The position numbers and the translations under genes are program-made. The notes under the pieces were generated by a model, which saw only the letters and a list, made by a program, of their open reading frames with translations, searched no databases and was not told where the DNA came from. From Neopusillimonas maritima (GTDB lineage: Bacteria; Pseudomonadota; Gammaproteobacteria; Burkholderiales; Burkholderiaceae_B): DNA of 64,000 bases. Shown in pieces: positions 62,893-64,000 of this stretch (position 1 is the stretch's first letter; each line of letters starts with the position of its first letter). The stretch is taken from assembly GCF_003576595.1 (NCBI RefSeq), contig NZ_NQOU01000002.1, forward strand, positions 620,001 through 684,000, in the 5' to 3' direction.

Positions 62893-64000
62893 CTATAGCG
62901 TTCTCTCGGAAGCGAACAAGTCGGCCAGCGCTTCTCGCGGGCGCACCACATGGAACGCAGTGCCGTCGACCATCACTTCAGCAGGGCGCGGCCGGGTGTT
63001 GTACTGACTGGCCATCGTAAAGGCATAGGCGCCGGCAGACATAATCGCCAGTAAATCACCCTGTTTCAAGGCCAAGGTACGCGCCTTGGCAAGCCAGTCG
63101 CCACTTTCACAAATCGGCCCCACCACATCGTAGGTTTGCGCCTGCGCCGACTCTGCGGGTTGCTGTACCGGCTCCACATCGTGCCAGGCATCGTAAAGCG
63201 TAGGACGCAGCAAATCATTCATGGCCGCGTCAACAATTGCGAAATTACGTGCTTCGGTATGCTTAAGGTACTCAACCCGTGTAAGCAAAACCCCCGCGTT
63301 GCCCACCAACGATCGGCCCGGCTCAAGCACAATCTGCAGGTCGCTTAATTGCTCTTGGTGCAAACGGGCGTAAACCTGATTCAGCAAGGCACTCGGCGAC
63401 AGCAATGTTTCATCGGTATAACGAATACCAATACCGCCACCCAAATCGAGGTGTTCAATTGCAATGCCCTGGCTTTGCAATGTTCGAACCAGCACCAGTA
63501 ATTTATCGAGCGCGTCGAGATACGGGCTCACCTGGGTTATCTGGGAGCCGATATGACAGTCAAGCCCCACCACCTTCAGACTCGGCATGGCCGACGCCCG
63601 CGCATACACGGCAGGGGCATCCTGAATGGCAATGCCGAACTTGTTCTCTTTCAACCCCGTGGAAATATACGGATGCGTTTGCGCATCCACGTCGGGATTC
63701 ACTCGTAACGATACCGGCGCCACTTTACCCATTTCCGCAGCCACTTGCGCCAGACGTTCCAGTTCGGGTTCAGACTCGACATTGAAGCACTTTACGCCGG
63801 CGTCCAAAGCCGCCCGCATTTCCCAGGCTTGCTTACCCACGCCGGAAAAAACAATTTTTGCAGGGTCCGCCCCCACTGCCATAACGCGTGCCAATTCGCC
63901 CCCGGAGACGATATCGAAACCGGCACCCAGCTTGCGGAACTCATTCAGCACAGCCAGATTCGAATTAGCTTTCATTCCGAAGCACACCAACACATTGCGG
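62893..64000 (-). CDS. lysA: Diaminopimelate decarboxylase, N-terminus outside the window
   Basis: LysA decarboxylates meso-diaminopimelate to lysine, the last step of lysine synthesis. The visible 368 or so residues start inside the catalytic barrel, with the PLP lysine in CFGMKANSNLAVLNEF, GAGFDIVSGGELAR, VGLDCHIGSQITQVSPY, HLDLGGGIGIRY and CESGDWLAK, all typical of DapDC. The N-terminal 30 or more residues lie beyond the right edge. It ends with TAG directly followed by the ATG of the EAL gene. In Bordetella-like genomes lysA is usually close to ccsB; here 14 kb of accessory genes separate them. Confidence 0.93.
   Translation of the reverse strand, partial: RNVLVCFGMKANSNLAVLNEFRKLGAGFDIVSGGELARVMAVGADPAKIVFSGVGKQAWEMRAALDAGVKCFNVESEPELERLAQVAAEMGKVAPVSLRVNPDVDAQTHPYISTGLKENKFGIAIQDAPAVYARASAMPSLKVVGLDCHIGSQITQVSPYLDALDKLLVLVRTLQSQGIAIEHLDLGGGIGIRYTDETLLSPSALLNQVYARLHQEQLSDLQIVLEPGRSLVGNAGVLLTRVEYLKHTEARNFAIVDAAMNDLLRPTLYDAWHDVEPVQQPAESAQAQTYDVVGPICESGDWLAKARTLALKQGDLLAIMSAGAYAFTMASQYNTRPRPAEVMVDGTAFHVVRPREALADLFASERTL

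Overview
This 64 kb window looks like a chromosomal segment of a betaproteobacterium, most likely Burkholderiales/Alcaligenaceae (Bordetella/Achromobacter/Pusillimonas-like). The reasons are system II cytochrome c maturation genes (resB, ccsB) directly behind a diheme cytochrome c4 and engB, an smg-topB pair, a two-gene bfd-bfr iron-storage unit, Mg-type HemB, and a moderately GC-rich sequence. No rRNA, tRNA, CRISPR array or insertion sequence was found. Taxonomy is inferred from gene content only.

Layout. (1) 1-4 kb: a decayed ECF sigma factor/zinc-finger pair, the radical SAM protein ArsS and a TVP38-type membrane protein, then a PAS-GGDEF diguanylate cyclase. (2) 4-25 kb: mostly housekeeping. 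This holds prfC, an AI-2E family permease, bfd/bfr under a Fur-type box, rpoN, leuA with an upstream leucine-rich leader peptide, a large secreted Rhs protein ending in a lipase-like domain, argS, a SPOR protein, dsbA, a metC-like gene, a LysE exporter, an MBL-fold hydrolase and a thiolase. (3) 25.2-38.1 kb: an AT-richer accessory operon of ten genes on the minus strand behind a TetR gene. It encodes a TorT/ribose-type ABC importer, a split PEP-synthase-like dikinase resembling phenylphosphate synthase PpsA/PpsB, a three-subunit molybdenum hydroxylase with a CoxG-like partner, and an HD-like protein. (4) 38.3-48.4 kb: housekeeping again (smg, gluQ, topB, hemB, engB, cytochrome c4, resB, ccsB). 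(5) 48.4-61 kb: a second metC-like gene with a divergent Lrp/AsnC regulator, then a TetR-controlled catabolic cluster with two flavin monooxygenases, a TAXI-TRAP importer, an aldehyde and an alcohol dehydrogenase, an orphan Rieske oxygenase and an isochorismatase-fold hydrolase. (6) 61-64 kb: a GGDEF-EAL protein directly behind lysA, which runs off the window.

How the genes work together. Both accessory regions have the same logic: a TetR regulator, a dedicated importer and redox enzymes for a small, probably aromatic or heterocyclic, substrate. In the 50-61 kb cluster, a 19-bp sequence occurs both between the TetR gene and the first monooxygenase and in front of the TAXI gene, which points to one regulon. 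The 25-37 kb operon is the best candidate for an undescribed pathway. It combines ATP-dependent phosphorylation of a hydroxyl group by a two-gene dikinase with a xanthine-dehydrogenase-family hydroxylase and an ABC importer. It lacks the carboxylase genes and the third synthase subunit of known anaerobic phenol operons, and I cannot name its substrate.
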